From: Dysidea avara
Lineage: Eukaryota > Porifera > Demospongiae > Dictyoceratida > Dysideidae
DNA length: 64,000 nucleotides
Reading direction: 5' to 3'
Assembly (NCBI RefSeq): GCF_963678975.1
Contig: NC_089274.1
Span: 17,005,633 to 17,069,632, forward strand
The position numbers and the translations under genes are program-made. Below, in pieces: positions 45,900 through 57,430 of the stretch (positions within the stretch are counted from its first letter, which is position 1; every line of letters begins with the position of its first letter). The notes under the pieces are model-generated. The model ran no database searches, had not been told where the DNA came from, and saw only the letters and a list, made by a program, of their open reading frames with translations.

Positions 45900-48800
45900 T
45901 ACTGGTACCGTATCAGTAGGCGAGGAAAGCATGAAAAGGTAGAGGCAAAACTTGATGAAATTGTACATGAAGTATGGTCCATAGCAAAACAATTCAATCA
46001 TTACCAAGCAATGCTATGGCGGTTAAAACTAAGTTGAGCAAAGTGGTTCAAGAGTTTGGTACAAGGCTGGATAGCCATTGTAAATCAACTGAAGCAATGC
46101 CTACAAAGGTCCCTGATCTTGCCACTACAATTGTGAATGTCACTTCATCCTTGGCTATGGAACAGAGGGAAAGGGAAGGCGTCAGCTAAGTCTAATCCTT
46201 CATAATGTACCTAAATCTAAATCCCCTGATCCTAATGCAAGAAGAAAAAAAAGATATTGACTTTGCTCAATTGACGTTTTCAGATGTGTTGGGTATTTCT
46301 GTTAATATTACTAATGTAGTCAGACTTGGAAAGAAAGTCGTCGAGACAGGCTTCTCAAGATTTCTGTAGAATCTCTGGATCAGAAGAAAAGGAAAACCCA
46401 GATCACATCCACAAACTTTTCATAACACCTGACTTAACCCCCTCAGAACAAAAGGAGAACAAGGATTTAAGGCTTAAACTTGCACAAATGAATAATAAGA
46501 ATGAAAGGAAATATAAAATAAAAAACAGACAGATAGTGCTGAGGGGGGATTAGATCTACCCTTATGCACTGATAATAACCACACTAACCCATCAAATGAT
46601 TGCTCTTTCTCATCCCCTGGTATAGTCACACAAATCAGTCATTGATTAATAGAAATAATTATAAATCACATATTACTTATACTACTGATATGAATAATGT
46701 GAATATTCTTAGCCTAAATTGCCGTAGCATACGTAGTGTATGTAAACAAGGAAGATTATTGGCACTTATAGAGGAGCACAATGTTGGTATCATAATTGGT
46801 TGTGAATCACACATTGACCAATCATTTCCTTCTTCAGAAATATTTCCTCCTAATTTCACAATTTATCGGAAAGATAGATCAGTTGGTGGTGGTAGTGTTT
46901 TTCTGTGTATAGTAACTCTCTAAATATGTTAGAACAAGCTAATTTAGAAGTGGAGGCAGAGCTTGTCTGGGCAAAAAGGAAGGCAATCAGTGTATATATG
47001 CTCTTTTTATGGACCTCCCAACAATTCCCTGAATTCCCTTCTCCAATTACGTCGATCACTAAACTAACTTGTCAGTGAAGTGATCTTTCCTTTTATAATT
47101 TTAGCTGACGATTTTAATCTACCCGATATTACATGGAGTGTTGGACATGGTTGTATTAACCCCAGCCCAGCCTATGGAGTTGATGTCAATACATATTTTT
47201 TAGATATCATATATGATCTAGAGCAGCTGGTGGGTGACCCTACTAGAAAAGATCGCATACTTGACTTAGTTATTACTACACAACCCGAAATGCTTAAGGA
47301 TGTTTCTATTGATCCTGGAATGTCTGACCATGAAGCTATTACAATTTATTTTGCAAGCTATTCATTCTCATATCCCAAACAAACAAACTCTCCTACTCAT
47401 TGGGATGCTTATTGCAAACTTAGAAATCTCATCAATAAAAAGTTGGGAAAGCCCATACTGAATACCAAAGCCATCTATTTGATAACTCATTTGCTGGAAA
47501 CAGAAGGCAGTTCTGGAAATATGTTTGATCCAAACATAAAGAAAAATGTGGCATACCATCCCTGTCCGTTGGAGGAATTCAACACAGCAACCCAAAGGAA
47601 AAGGCTAACGTTCTTAATAATTATTTTACATCAGTCTTTACTAATGAAAATCTATCTTCAATTCCTAATGTACATAGTCGTAATATTCCTACTATGCCTC
47701 CAATTTCATTTGTCTATACTGCTGGAATAGAATCACTTCTTTTCAACCTTGATACTACGAAAGCTTCAGGACCTGATCATGTTCCTTCTTATGTATTGAA
47801 ACATTGTGCTCACGAAATAGCTCCAATACTTAAAGTTGTCTTTAAATAATCTTTGAACAGTGGTAATCTTCCTATGGATTGGTTGATTGTGAATATAACT
47901 CCTGTATTCAAAAAAGGTGTGCATAATGACCCCTCCAACTACAGGCCTATATCATTAACATCTATTTGTTGTAAAACACTTGAGCATATTATATTTCACT
48001 CTATCATGGAACATCTCAATAGTAACAATATTATAATTGATAACCAGGATGGATTTAGATCTGGCCACCCATGCCAAACGCAACTTGTTTCACTGGTTGA
48101 GGATATCACATATGCTCTAGACAATCATCTCCAGGTTGATTTCTGCTTCTGTCTTATCGGGTGTCCCACAGGGAACAGTTTTAGGACCATTGATGTTTCT
48201 TATTTATCATTGTATTAATGACATTTCAGAACAAGTATCATCTCCATTACGTCTATTTGCTGACGACTGTTTACTATTTTGGATAATCCGCACAGAAACT
48301 GATGCACAACAACTGTAATCAGATCTAGACTGTTTATCTCAATGGGCTGAAATCTGGCAAATGTCTTTCAACTTTACTAAATGTGTGGTCATGAAATGCA
48401 GCAAGTCACCATCTATCATCTCTTTTAACTATTCACTTAATGGGCATGTATTAGACACAAAAACTGAACACACTTACCTGGGGATGTGACACAACAGTAT
48501 GTCATGGGCTTCTCATATAAACAGCATTGTTAATAAAGCTTCCAGGACACTAAATTTTTAAAGCGAAACTTATCAAACAGTTCTCAAAAAGTCAAAAAAT
48601 CTGCATACTTTACAATTGTTCATCCCATTTTAGAATACGCATCTGTTGTTTGGGACCCTTACCAGCAAGTACATATCAACTCATTGGAAAAATACAGAAG
48701 AGAAGTGCAAGATGGGTATGTAACAACTATAGCACATATAGTAGTGTAACTACTATGATAGAATCTCTAAATTGGGTTACTCTAAGAAAACGCCGTAAGA

Positions 48801-49190
48801 TTTCTAGATTATCCTTCTTTCATGATATTGTATACAAAGCTAGTGTAGTAAATATGCCACCACATTTTCTGAGGACAACTAGACACACTTGCCACCACCA
48901 TCCACTTCATTTTATCCACCCAAGCACAAACACCACAGCATATCGAAATAGCTACTTCCCAACAACTATCATTGATTGGAACTCATTATCGACCTCATTA
49001 ATTGAAATGACTGATAAGAAATTATTTCTAGATAACATTTGTAGCTAACTAATCATTTGTAAATAGCTAATTGTACATATGTTCTCCCCTTGTAAATCCC
49101 CCCCCCCCCCCCCCCCCCCCTTGTAATTTTTCCTCCTGGGTATAATCAGTGAACACTGCATGCCCTGTAATAATAAAGATAAAGATAAAG
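45900..49190 (+). mobile_element. LINE L-delta, plus strand, decayed
   Basis: ORF1 remnants run 45900-46560, with SLILHNVPKSKSPD and VRLGKKVVE in shifted frames. Endonuclease: ILSLNCRSIRSVCKQGRLLA, IGCESHIDQSF, LADDFNLPDITWS, DPGMSDHEAI. Reverse transcriptase: LPMDWLIVNITPVFKKGV, SNYRPISLTSICCKTLEH, FRSGHPCQTQLVSLVEDITY; a deletion joins this directly to [17 protein letters not shown] and [10 protein letters not shown], so the DFSKAFD block is missing. C-terminus 48650-49048. A run of 23 C (49098-49120) and a (GATAAA)n tail end it. Confidence 0.88.
47853..48318 (+). pseudogene. L-delta reverse transcriptase with internal deletion
   Basis: The frame runs from SGNLPMDW through GHPCQTQLVSLVEDI to LDNHLQVDF, then a shifted frame continues [12 protein letters not shown]. 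The region that normally holds the first catalytic Asp (DFSKAFD) is gone, so this copy could not polymerise even if translated. Confidence 0.85.
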
Positions 49191-49489
49191 CACATGGGAA
49201 TTAAAAGTTTCACGAATGGCAGCGATACACCAGAGGAAAAGTTCGCGAGCTAAACCATAAACTTAGCCAGCTAAATTGCTGCATATCATTTGGCAAAATA
49301 AATTCTGGTGAATTCAAGCTAAAAAGATGCTAATCTCAGGCGCTAAGAGTGATTACTTACTTAGAGTTCCTATGGATACATACTGGAAAGCCTTCAGAAA
49401 TGTATATGTCCCCTGCAAGCCGGCTCAAGTTCAGTTTCTGTACAGCTATGTGTAAATCTGTAGCTACCTCACTTCTGCAAAGCAACATA

Positions 49490-49705
49490 GCTAAACATGA
49501 AACTGACAAGGAGAAAACATCCTGTCAGACTCAGTGTTCTAGCGTTAATCGGATGGCTACAGGTTTGAGGTCCAATCATGGATTTTTTCTCCTATCTACA
49601 CTTTTTCAAACACACTTATGTAGCAACTTTAAACAGGCTGTAGGGCCAGGTGTCCTACAGACCTTCAGCACTTAATTGTGCTGTAAAGCCTTAATAATAA
49701 ACAAA
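49490..49705 (+). mobile_element. SINE-like unit, first copy
   Basis: GAGAAAACATCCTG, a tRNA-like region with B box GGTTTGAGGTCCAATC at 49562-49577, TTTTTTCTCCT, then GCAGGCTGTAGG.CCAGGTGTCCTACAG (hairpin), CTTCAGCACTT and a tail rich in AATAA. Shares order and sequence with 51281-51515. Confidence 0.75.
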
Positions 49706-49714
49706 AATAACTAT

Positions 49715-50475
49715 ATGTGTTGATTGATTGATTGATTTGTGACTGGGATGGGAAGCTTATTGCTGATATAATCCCAGGGAGCTGAAACATCACAGCTCCA
49801 GTAAAACAATGTACAATAACTAATAGGTACAAGTATGAGTATAGGTCCAGTGTTGGTTGTCATTGAAAATGTAAGTAATCATTGAGTGAATCATGTTCAA
49901 TAATTTTTCGGTGCATGGGGTAATTTGTTCCAATCTCGGATGGTCTTAGGGAAGAAGCTCATCTGAAAATATGCCATGGCACTGCGAAGTGGAGAGGATG
50001 GAATTGGCAGGTGTTATAAGCAGAGGTAAGTGGACTGTACTGAGGTGGTACGTTGATGGATGAATTCGTTTTTACAATATTATAAAACTGATAAGCCTAC
50101 TGTTAAAATGGTGCTGTTCTAGAGTAGGCCAATTTAATGCCAATGTCATGTCTGAAACACTGCTTGTCAATCAATAGTTTTCCATCATAGATTTATAAAC
50201 CCCAGATACCTGGGGTTTATAAATCTATGCTTTCATTACCCATCTTGCTGCCCTTCGTCGGATCTTCTCAATATTATCAATTATATATTTCTGGTGGGGG
50301 TTCCATATAATTGAGGCATATTCAAGTACTGGTCTTACTAAAGTAAAATAAGCTGATTCTTTGACTTCTTTAGTACACTTGTGTAGCGTAAGTCTTATGC
50401 TTACAATTTCTAAGGCATGCTCAGAGATATAGTAAACTGTGGGGGTTGAAGCAGGTGATCTGGTACAAGTCATTG
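49715..50475 (-). pseudogene. LINE C-terminal fragment with (AATC)n tail
   Basis: On the minus strand: TLVRPVLEYASIIWNPHQ, IDNIEKIRRRAARWVM, then degraded sequence to an (AATC)n tail at 49718-49736. The fragment before it (50473-50380) is degraded. Confidence 0.8.
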
Positions 50476-50479
50476 ATAC

Positions 50480-51145
50480 TCATCCATATGAGTTTTACTT
50501 GGCGGGTTAACTTAAGAGGCAGATTTGTAGGGGCTAAATTTGCAAAACTTTTCTAACGCATATATATATAATTTTCCTTGTCTATATGGTATATACTCAG
50601 TCAGAGAACTCATACATAGCTTCTATAATAGACCAAGAGCTAATGCCACAGTAGGAAGGATTAATTCAAAGGAAATGAAAGGTATGTGTTAGTTTACTAC
50701 TGATTGTGGGGTTTAAAATGCATACAACATTCTGGCTACTACTTGAAATAGAATTGTTGACCAGAATTACTCAAGATTCAAAAGTGTAATTAAAACCAAT
50801 TTAGGGTTGGCTATTTTGTTGGACCTGCATTATTAAGATGGACTGCAAATGCAATTGGTATAAGCCCTTTCGTTTGAACTTTAGTGCTGCTTATATACAT
50901 CAATGACTGATGATTAATAAGCATAATATTATTATTGTAGGCATGGCTCCACATAAGCCCACAGACATATAGACATGCATTTTTTCATGTTGTTCATAAT
51001 TTGAAACTGCAATTCGGACTTTAGCCTGCTTAGTCTTGTCCTCCACTTCCTTGGGCTGGCATTTGTGGATTTGGAATTCTATATTATAACCTACTCTGTG
51101 AGTGCATGCACTTATATTGCCATCTGCATCGCATTCGTGATAAAA
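50480..51145. other. No gene seen
   Basis: AT-rich; a short open frame on the minus strand (50900-51163) is unrecognised. Confidence 0.35.
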
Positions 51146-51149
51146 TCTT

Positions 51150-51195
51150 TTGACCTTCAGCACTTGTGCTGTAAAGCTTTAATAAATTAACTAGA
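51150..51195 (+). mobile_element. SINE 3' end fragment
   Basis: CTTCAGCACTTGTGCTGTAA followed by AGCTTTAATAAATTAA is the 3' end of the SINE-like family seen at 49490 and 51281. Confidence 0.7.
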
Positions 51196-51280
51196 GTCCA
51201 TTTGGTTCTACTTGGGGTACTTAGAGATAATGAGTCACTCTCTAGAATTCCTATGGATATAAATACATGAAAATATCAAG

Positions 51281-51515
51281 GAGAAAACATCCTGACCGCC
51301 TGGTAGACTCCTGTAAGCGTTCGAGCGTAAACCGGGTGGCTGCAGGTTCGAGGCTACCTAGGTCCAGTCATGGATTTTTTCTCCTTTCTGCAACTTTTCA
51401 AACACACCTTAAGTAGTTAATGTCTTAGTGTCTAATGTCTTTGAGCAGGCTGTAGGACCAGGTGTCCTACAGACCTTCAGCACTTGTGCTGTAAAGCATT
51501 AATAAATAAATAATA
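51281..51515 (+). mobile_element. SINE-like unit, best-preserved copy
   Basis: An A-box-like region (TGGTAGACTCCTGTAAGCG) and B box GGTTCGAGGCT (51345-51355) support a tRNA origin. The body holds the GCTGTAGGACCAGGTGTCC hairpin, CAGCACTTGTGCTGTAAAGC and an (AATA)n tail at 51498-51515. Confidence 0.8.
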
Positions 51516-52112
51516 AAAAATCTGGGTTTGACCCAGATATTCTATAAAGTTGATTAGACCCACTGACCTGGACAAAATGTGACATTTCAATCCTGTCAGG
51601 CATACATAGTCAGTGGTATTTGGATTTGGATTTTATTACTGTGTAAGACAGCTGTATAGCTGGTACAACACTGGGGGAATGCAACTGCCCAACCCCAAAT
51701 AATAGACACAATACATTCTAAAATTGTATGATTGTTAGATTATCTTAAGTGTTTGGTCCAGACGCTAGTCATGGCTATTATATGTTATACCAGCATTTTA
51801 TGAAATGGAAAGGTTAAATTTCCTATAATTGTGCATGTTTGTCCCTCCTTTACCACTCATGTTGACACTCCATTAATAAATGCAATGGATGGTACTTGGT
51901 GCAGTTTGTTGTGAATTGGGAATCCTTTTGGTTATGGTAATCATCAACTTACATATTTTACTAATAGGATGTTTCTTAAATTGTGGTTATCACATATGAC
52001 ATACAAAAACGGTGCTACCTTGACTATCGCTTTTATAAAGGGCAGGATTTTCATTCTTGTACAGTTAGCTATATGGGCAAAGACTATCGCATTAACTTCT
52101 GGGACACTGCTG

Positions 52113-53340
52113 GTAAGAGGTGCACATGTATACACTGTTGTTATTTTGATCTATACCAAAAACACCCTATAGCTGTGAAAAAAGGTGTGGGCCCCAAAAA
52201 AAACTAGGTTGAAAGAACATATGAAATCAAAGGTGGTAATGGCCGAAATGATGCTAATGTCAATGACATGCAACATGATTGACATTAGCACAATTGCAGC
52301 CATTTCTTGGCCACCACCTTTCACAACTTCTTTCACCCTGGCTTTTTGGGACTTCACCCTGTTTTTCACAGCTTGGCTGTTTTGGTTTAGATGTCACTCC
52401 TCTTTGTAATATAAAACCTGAAACCAGCCATTAGCTGGCTTTGGGACTGATTTTTTACTTGTTTTTAAACCAGGCGTGCACCCACAACAGAGGCCTGCTG
52501 TGGGCGTGCGCCTGCAGTGGTTTGCTGAAATAGTTTTCCAAAAAAATGTGTGTATGTTTGTATGTATATAATTATGTATGTATATTTTTTTGTCATTCCG
52601 CACCCACGTGAACAAAACCTTTGTCAGCCTTTATGTGAGGAATACAGCCTGTATTAAACTTCCAGGCAGGTAAGCTTTGGTTAATGCATGCCAGTTAATA
52701 AAGTCTTACTACCTTAGTTAATATGTGTGTATATTTAATTGTCTAATTTTTGTGTGTATTTTGTGTGCTTTTTTGTACTCAGGCATGGAAGAATGGCTAT
52801 GCCAAATGTCATGAGTTCAAGCAAAATCACCGGTTTGAAATGAAGGCATTTCCCAATGGGCTGCACAGGCGTCAACCAGCCAAAAAACAACAGAGGCTAC
52901 TGGGTATAAGGAATTTCTTTTGAGTTGAAAGGGGGAGGGGCATGTCTATACATAAACTAAGAGCAGCTTTGCCTGGAGAACTTGCATAAGAAAATGCTAT
53001 AGACAAACTATAAAATAGTTTAGATATTTTGTGCATTATTAGTGGGTTAGAGTGGTTTGTTCGAGCATAGATAATATACCCCCCTGGATTGGAAACTGCA
53101 CCATGCGCCCATATAGACTTTGTACAAAAACCAGTATCCTTATGCCTGTTTCATACCTCAACAGAAGTTAATCCTATTACAGCCGAACAGTGGTATTAGC
53201 GTAAGGTGAATGACTTGTGGGGTTGTTATGATAATTGTTTTGGTAGTTTGACCACTTCGCATAACTTTGGTTAGAAGTCTTACGATGGCAGATTATGTGC
53301 TGTGGGGGAAGCACATTTAGATAGAAAAATGAAGAGTGAT
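52113..53340. other. Gene D intron, first part; palindrome at 52230-52320
   Basis: GGTGGTAATGGCCGAAATG, then GATGCTAATGTCAAT and an inverse arm ending GGCCACCACC form a hairpin of about 90 bp, with a related copy near 4605. Otherwise no recognised feature. Confidence 0.45.
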
Positions 53341-54430
53341 TTGTAACTTAATTCTCTACAGAGTGACTTGGCACAACTGAACTTGCCTACAGGGTAACTT
53401 GTAATGTAGCTAAACTCTCTACTGGTGACTTGCAATGTAGCTGAATTCTCTACAGCAAGACTTATATTAAGCTGAACTCTTTACTGTGTGACTTAAAATG
53501 TGGCTGAAGTCTCTACAGGAAGACTTGTGGTGTAGCTGAACTCTCTATTGGGTTACTTGTAATGTAGCTGTACTCTCTACATGAGTGACTTGTTACATAG
53601 CTCTACTCTCTCTACAGGTAATATAGCTGAATTAACTTTCTACAGGGAGACTTGTAATGCAGCTGAACATTCTACAGGGTGACTCAACCTCTCTATTAGG
53701 TGACTTGTAATGTAGCTGAACTCTACAAGGAGACCTACAGGGTGACTTTTTGTTTGTAGCTGTACTCTTTACAGGGTTACTTTTTTGTAACTGAACTCTC
53801 TACAGGGTGACTTGTTATACAGCTGAAATCTCTACAGAGTGACTTGTTTGTAGCTGAACACTCTTAAAAAGTAGTCAAACTCTTTACAGAGTGACTTGAA
53901 ATGTGTAGCTGAACTCTCTACTGGGTGACTTGTTCATAGCTTAACTGTCTACAGGGTGACTTGCTGGTAGCTTAAACGTTCTACAGGGTATAGTACATTT
54001 GCGTTCACTTGAACCTTTTTTAATTTGGACCTTCTTTATTTGCCAAATAACTTGCCAACTCAATAAGGTATGAATTTCAAATTTGTACCATTTGGAAGCC
54101 CATGTTATGAAGCTATAAAAATTCTGCTGTACATTGCTATTGAATCCTGTTTGACTGCATAGTTCTGTGAATATATTTGTGGTAAACCCAAGGAAGCCAG
54201 ATCATGCATTTTCAATCGACAGTTAGTGCATTTTGGTTACATAATAACTGTCTACCCACTGGTTGATCTAATTTACAAAGCCTTTGATTTTTATTCAGCT
54301 ATAGGAAGTCCAAGTGAACGCGAACGTACTATAGTCGATCTCTCAACAGGGTGACTTGAATTCTCTACAGAGTGACTTGTAATATACCATAGCTGAATGC
54401 TCTAATAGAATATGTAGCTGACTGCTCTGA
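53341..54430 (+). repeat. Minisatellite, unit about 30 bp (CTCTACAGGGTGACTTG core)
   Basis: Some twenty or more imperfect units of the kind TAGCTGAACTCTCTACAGG plus GTGACTTGTAATG. The array is split by a MITE at 53991-54332 and resumes beyond it. Reverse-complement units reappear inside gene D's exon at 55590-55690. Confidence 0.92.
53991..54332. mobile_element. MITE with TAGTACRTTYGCGTTCACTTG ends inside the minisatellite
   Basis: The left end TAGTACATTTGCGTTCACTT is inverted at the right as AAGTGAACGCGAACGTACTA (after CC). Satellite units continue on both sides, so the element inserted after the array formed. Confidence 0.88.
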
Positions 54431-55164
54431 TAGGGTAACTGTACTATTATTTTGATCGTGCACTTGCTACAGGTAGTTGGTTGATTATTCTTTCCACTGA
54501 ATGGCCTTTCTAAGATAATTGATCTGTTTACTTTTCAATTTTCAACTCATCCGCTTTGACAGTTTGTCTGACAATGAAATTAATTGATTTTATTCATGAA
54601 ACTAGATCATGTGCCTGATACACATGGTTGGTGTTTTTATTATAACTCAATGGTGTTTATCTTGATTCTACCAAAATGCACTCCTACAATGGTTAACTTA
54701 TCTACAAACCCATTTTCAATCCTTGAAGCAATTTACCCCATAGCCATGACAAAAAAATTGCACATAACTCTTTTGTTTTAATCTTATCTGTATGAAAATT
54801 GGTTGTAAATGTGCTGTATGATGCTGCTACAGCCCTCTTAATTTGAAGTAAATGACTGAAGTATGAGCATGACTATTTTTCAAAGTGGTGGGTGAACAGA
54901 AATACAATACGAAGACAATAAGACAATCTTCAAAGACGCATATCTCAGTGATGGCTAGGCAGATTCAGCTCAAATTTGGTATAGAAGGTGCCCCACCCAG
55001 ATGTTTCCACAACAAAATTTCCATTCAGGGACTATAGAGCTACGGATGCATGAAAACGGCATTTCTTGGTTCCTGTACTGTCTGATGTGTGCCCACACCA
55101 GCTGTACTCTGCTGCATGACACATTACTGTGTGTATTGATATGAGTAATTTTAAATTGGTGTAG
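54431..55164. other. Gene D intron, remainder; no exon seen
   Basis: A short open frame at 54584-54781 is unrecognised. No P-loop or switch exon is present here. Confidence 0.4.
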
Positions 55165-55457
55165 GACAAGAAAGATTTGTGCACGATCAACGAAAGTCAC
55201 TGAATGGGGTAAGTCACAATGGTGTATTATATCTTTGTTACATTCCCTCCTTTATATACAGTCATTTTTTTAAAACTCATCAGCGGCCTTCATAGTATAT
55301 GACTATTGTAAGCCAGAAACACTAAATTGTGTGCCAGAGTGGAAAGAAATAATTGATTTTATGGTACGACAGAGAAATGGTGACCCTATTCTGTTTTGTT
55401 CTTGCTAACAAGGTACATATTATTCAGCTACGTTAGCATATTTGCTTTCCTTGTAAG

Positions 55458-55727
55458 TGTGATGTGGGCTGCTCTGACATTAATGTTGAAAATTTCTGTC
55501 AAACTTTTGGCTTTGCTGGATACTTCAAGTGCTCAGCCAAGAAATTCAATCAACTACAAACAGATAACCCTACAGGGAGTTCAGCCAGAAACAAGTCACC
55601 CTGTAGAAAGAATCCTGTAGAGAGTTCATCTACAAGCAAATCACCCTGTAGAGAGTTCAGCTACATTTCAAGTCACCCAGTAGAGAGAATGGGAATGGAT
55701 ACAGCAGTAAAGACTATGGTAAAGAAG
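55458..55727 (+). CDS. Gene D G5-region exon with in-frame minisatellite insertion
   Basis: The equivalent exon in genes A-C has 41 codons; this one has 90. The extra 49 codons sit between the SAK motif and TAVKTMVKK and come from about three units of a minisatellite (CAAGTCACCCTGTAGAG type), read as SPCR/PVES-like repeats. The reverse complement of the same unit forms the array at 53341-54430 in this gene's intron. The frame is kept from acceptor to donor. Confidence 0.75.
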
Positions 55728-55916
55728 GTATTTATTACTTCATGTAGCAACCACACAGTACATGGCACTGTTTTCTGTAGGTGTTGGAACAAGGTCCTGA
55801 GGTGCCAGAGACTTGTGTTGTTCCTGCAGAAGACATTGTTATTGGTTACCAGTATCATTCTGCAAGCTCATCGACTAAAGGATGCTGTTCATGAACATTT
55901 TTAAATACACTACATC

Positions 55917-55937
55917 ACACACACACACGCATGCACG

Positions 55938-55970
<33 letters not shown>
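55917..55970. repeat. (CA)n microsatellite after gene D stop
   Basis: About 54 bp of CA with two GCACGC-like interruptions, starting 23 bases after the GCCS stop codon. Confidence 0.95.
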
Positions 55971-56452
55971 CATGGAACATTATGCAATTGATTTCTGTCC
56001 ATACAAAATTTTGCTGATTTTAATTAAAATTTGAATGCATTGTATAAGTGCATTGCACACTGTTCTAGAAAACTACATGTCTCATTTAGCTCGCTGAAGC
56101 ATTAACTTACATGCACATAATTTTACATGTAGTTATAATTAATTTGAGAGAGAACACCGTCAATGATAAAGTTGATAATAAATATGATAGCAATGTTAAT
56201 GCGAGTCCTCAGACACATGCGACCACGGATATGGTCCAAAAGAGCCTACATGCATGGGCATGGCAAGGGTGTGTATAAATATAAAAATGAAGTAGACAGT
56301 TACATAAAAAGTTATGGTTAATATTAGCTGGATCCAACCACTCTATAAAATTCCTAGCCAAAAATATCCTCTCGGAGGCTAGGGAACTTTTATAGGCATC
56401 ATCTAAACATATTGTAACTGATGACTTGGAGATCGGTAATAGAGTTAGAAAG

Positions 56453-57047
56453 TAGGGCTGAAACAGATATCCGTATTATCCGGATATCCGGATAATAATT
56501 TACCATCCGGATAGTACTTTGAAGCCAAGCGGATAGTAATAACTTAAAGCCATTTATCTGTCCAACTTTCTCATCACTAGATGAATCAATTTTCATCATG
56601 GAGAGTTAGCTAAGCTAGATTATGTGAAGTTAACAGCAGCCTGGTAAGTTAATCAGTTTGCTCGCGACCACGCCCATCGCTAAATTACGAAGCGAGGCTG
56701 TGAATGTTGCTGAAGAAGTTGTAACAGAATAGTTATTGCCTTATAAAGAGTTCTTTACGACTAGTTGTACCTGGAAAAGTCTTGTAGCAACTGCTACATC
56801 TTGTATTCATGTTTTCTCCAGCTGCCAATCTTGTTACAGACGGTGCAAAGTAACACTGTAACATTACCACAAACCTTTTGCTATCATGTTAATGTTTGTT
56901 TGCTTCTAGTACTAGTAAAACAAGGATGTTTACAATAAACTATAAAATGTTTCTATAGCAAGTGATGATGTCACTATCCGTAGGATATCCGGATAGGTTT
57001 TGTTCAGGATATCCGGATAGTAAAAGTTGCTATCCGTTTCAGCCCTA
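56453..57047. mobile_element. hAT-type MITE with TAGGGCTGAAAC ends and 8-bp target duplication
   Basis: Ends TAGGGCTGAAACAGATATCC and GGATAG...TATCCGTTTCAGCCCTA are inverted. TTAGAAAG flanks it on both sides (56445-56452, 57048-57055), a perfect 8-bp duplication. The sub-terminal sequence is rich in GGATATCCGGATA palindromes. No transposase. Confidence 0.93.
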
Positions 57048-57059
57048 TTAGAAAGTCAG

Positions 57060-57430
57060 AAAATTTCCAATGGAGGCTTCATTAATTATGTCACAGCTAT
57101 TATACCAGCAAGCAGCAAGAGTAAATAATAATAAACTCTTGATACTGGTGTTAGTCATGATCACTGCTGGGTGTGCCGTATAAGACTGTTACACCCCATT
57201 ACAATTTAGGCAGTTGCAAACTAAGTTGATTCTTATAAGTATCCATTTTATCCAAGTGCCATTAGACTTTCGAACGGCTTGCCAACTAACACAGTGACAT
57301 CCACCATACAGCCTTGAAATATTCAAAAGCAAATTACATTTAACTACCTTAATTACTTAATAAATTATTTTCTTTCTTTTTTGTACGGTATATACTCTAT
57401 CTTGAGTTTGTTCAGTAATAATAATAAATT
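57060..57430 (+). pseudogene. LINE 3' end fragment
   Basis: PFYPSAIRLSNGLPTNTV followed by PLEIFKSKLHLT is the classic end of CR1-type ORF2 (FYPSAIRLWN.LP). It ends in an (AAT)n tail near 57417. Confidence 0.75.

Larger units (their letters stand above)
52046..55894 (+). pseudogene. Gene D: diverged Rab32-like gene with frame breaks (pseudogene or assembly error)
   Basis: Family-like exons: 52046-52112 (DFHS...INFWDTAG), 55165-55208 (QERFVHDQRKSLNG), 55284-55412 (AFIVYD, EWKEIIDFMV, NGDPIL), 55458-55727 (DINVENFCQTFGFAGYFKCSAK, then an insert, then TAVKTMVKK) and 55781-55894 (tail ending GCCS). Intron positions match genes A-C. Two single-base problems break it: the third exon needs one more base at its junction with the second (GGGG at 55206-55209), and it has one extra T in a TTTT run (55393-55396) that causes a stop before ANK. 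No P-loop exon was found upstream. Switch II is shortened (YYRDAVG region replaced) and G5 reads KCSAK. An AATAAA lies at about 56177. It may be a decaying pseudogene, or a real pseudo-GTPase damaged by homopolymer errors in assembly. Confidence 0.7.

Noticed and set aside
49098-49120. Run of 23 cytosines as a biological signal
   Set aside because: Located in a LINE 3' region; most likely a simple-repeat expansion or assembly artefact.
55673-55858. Minus-strand open frame opposite gene D
   Set aside because: Lies antisense to the better-supported Rab exons and has no recognised content.
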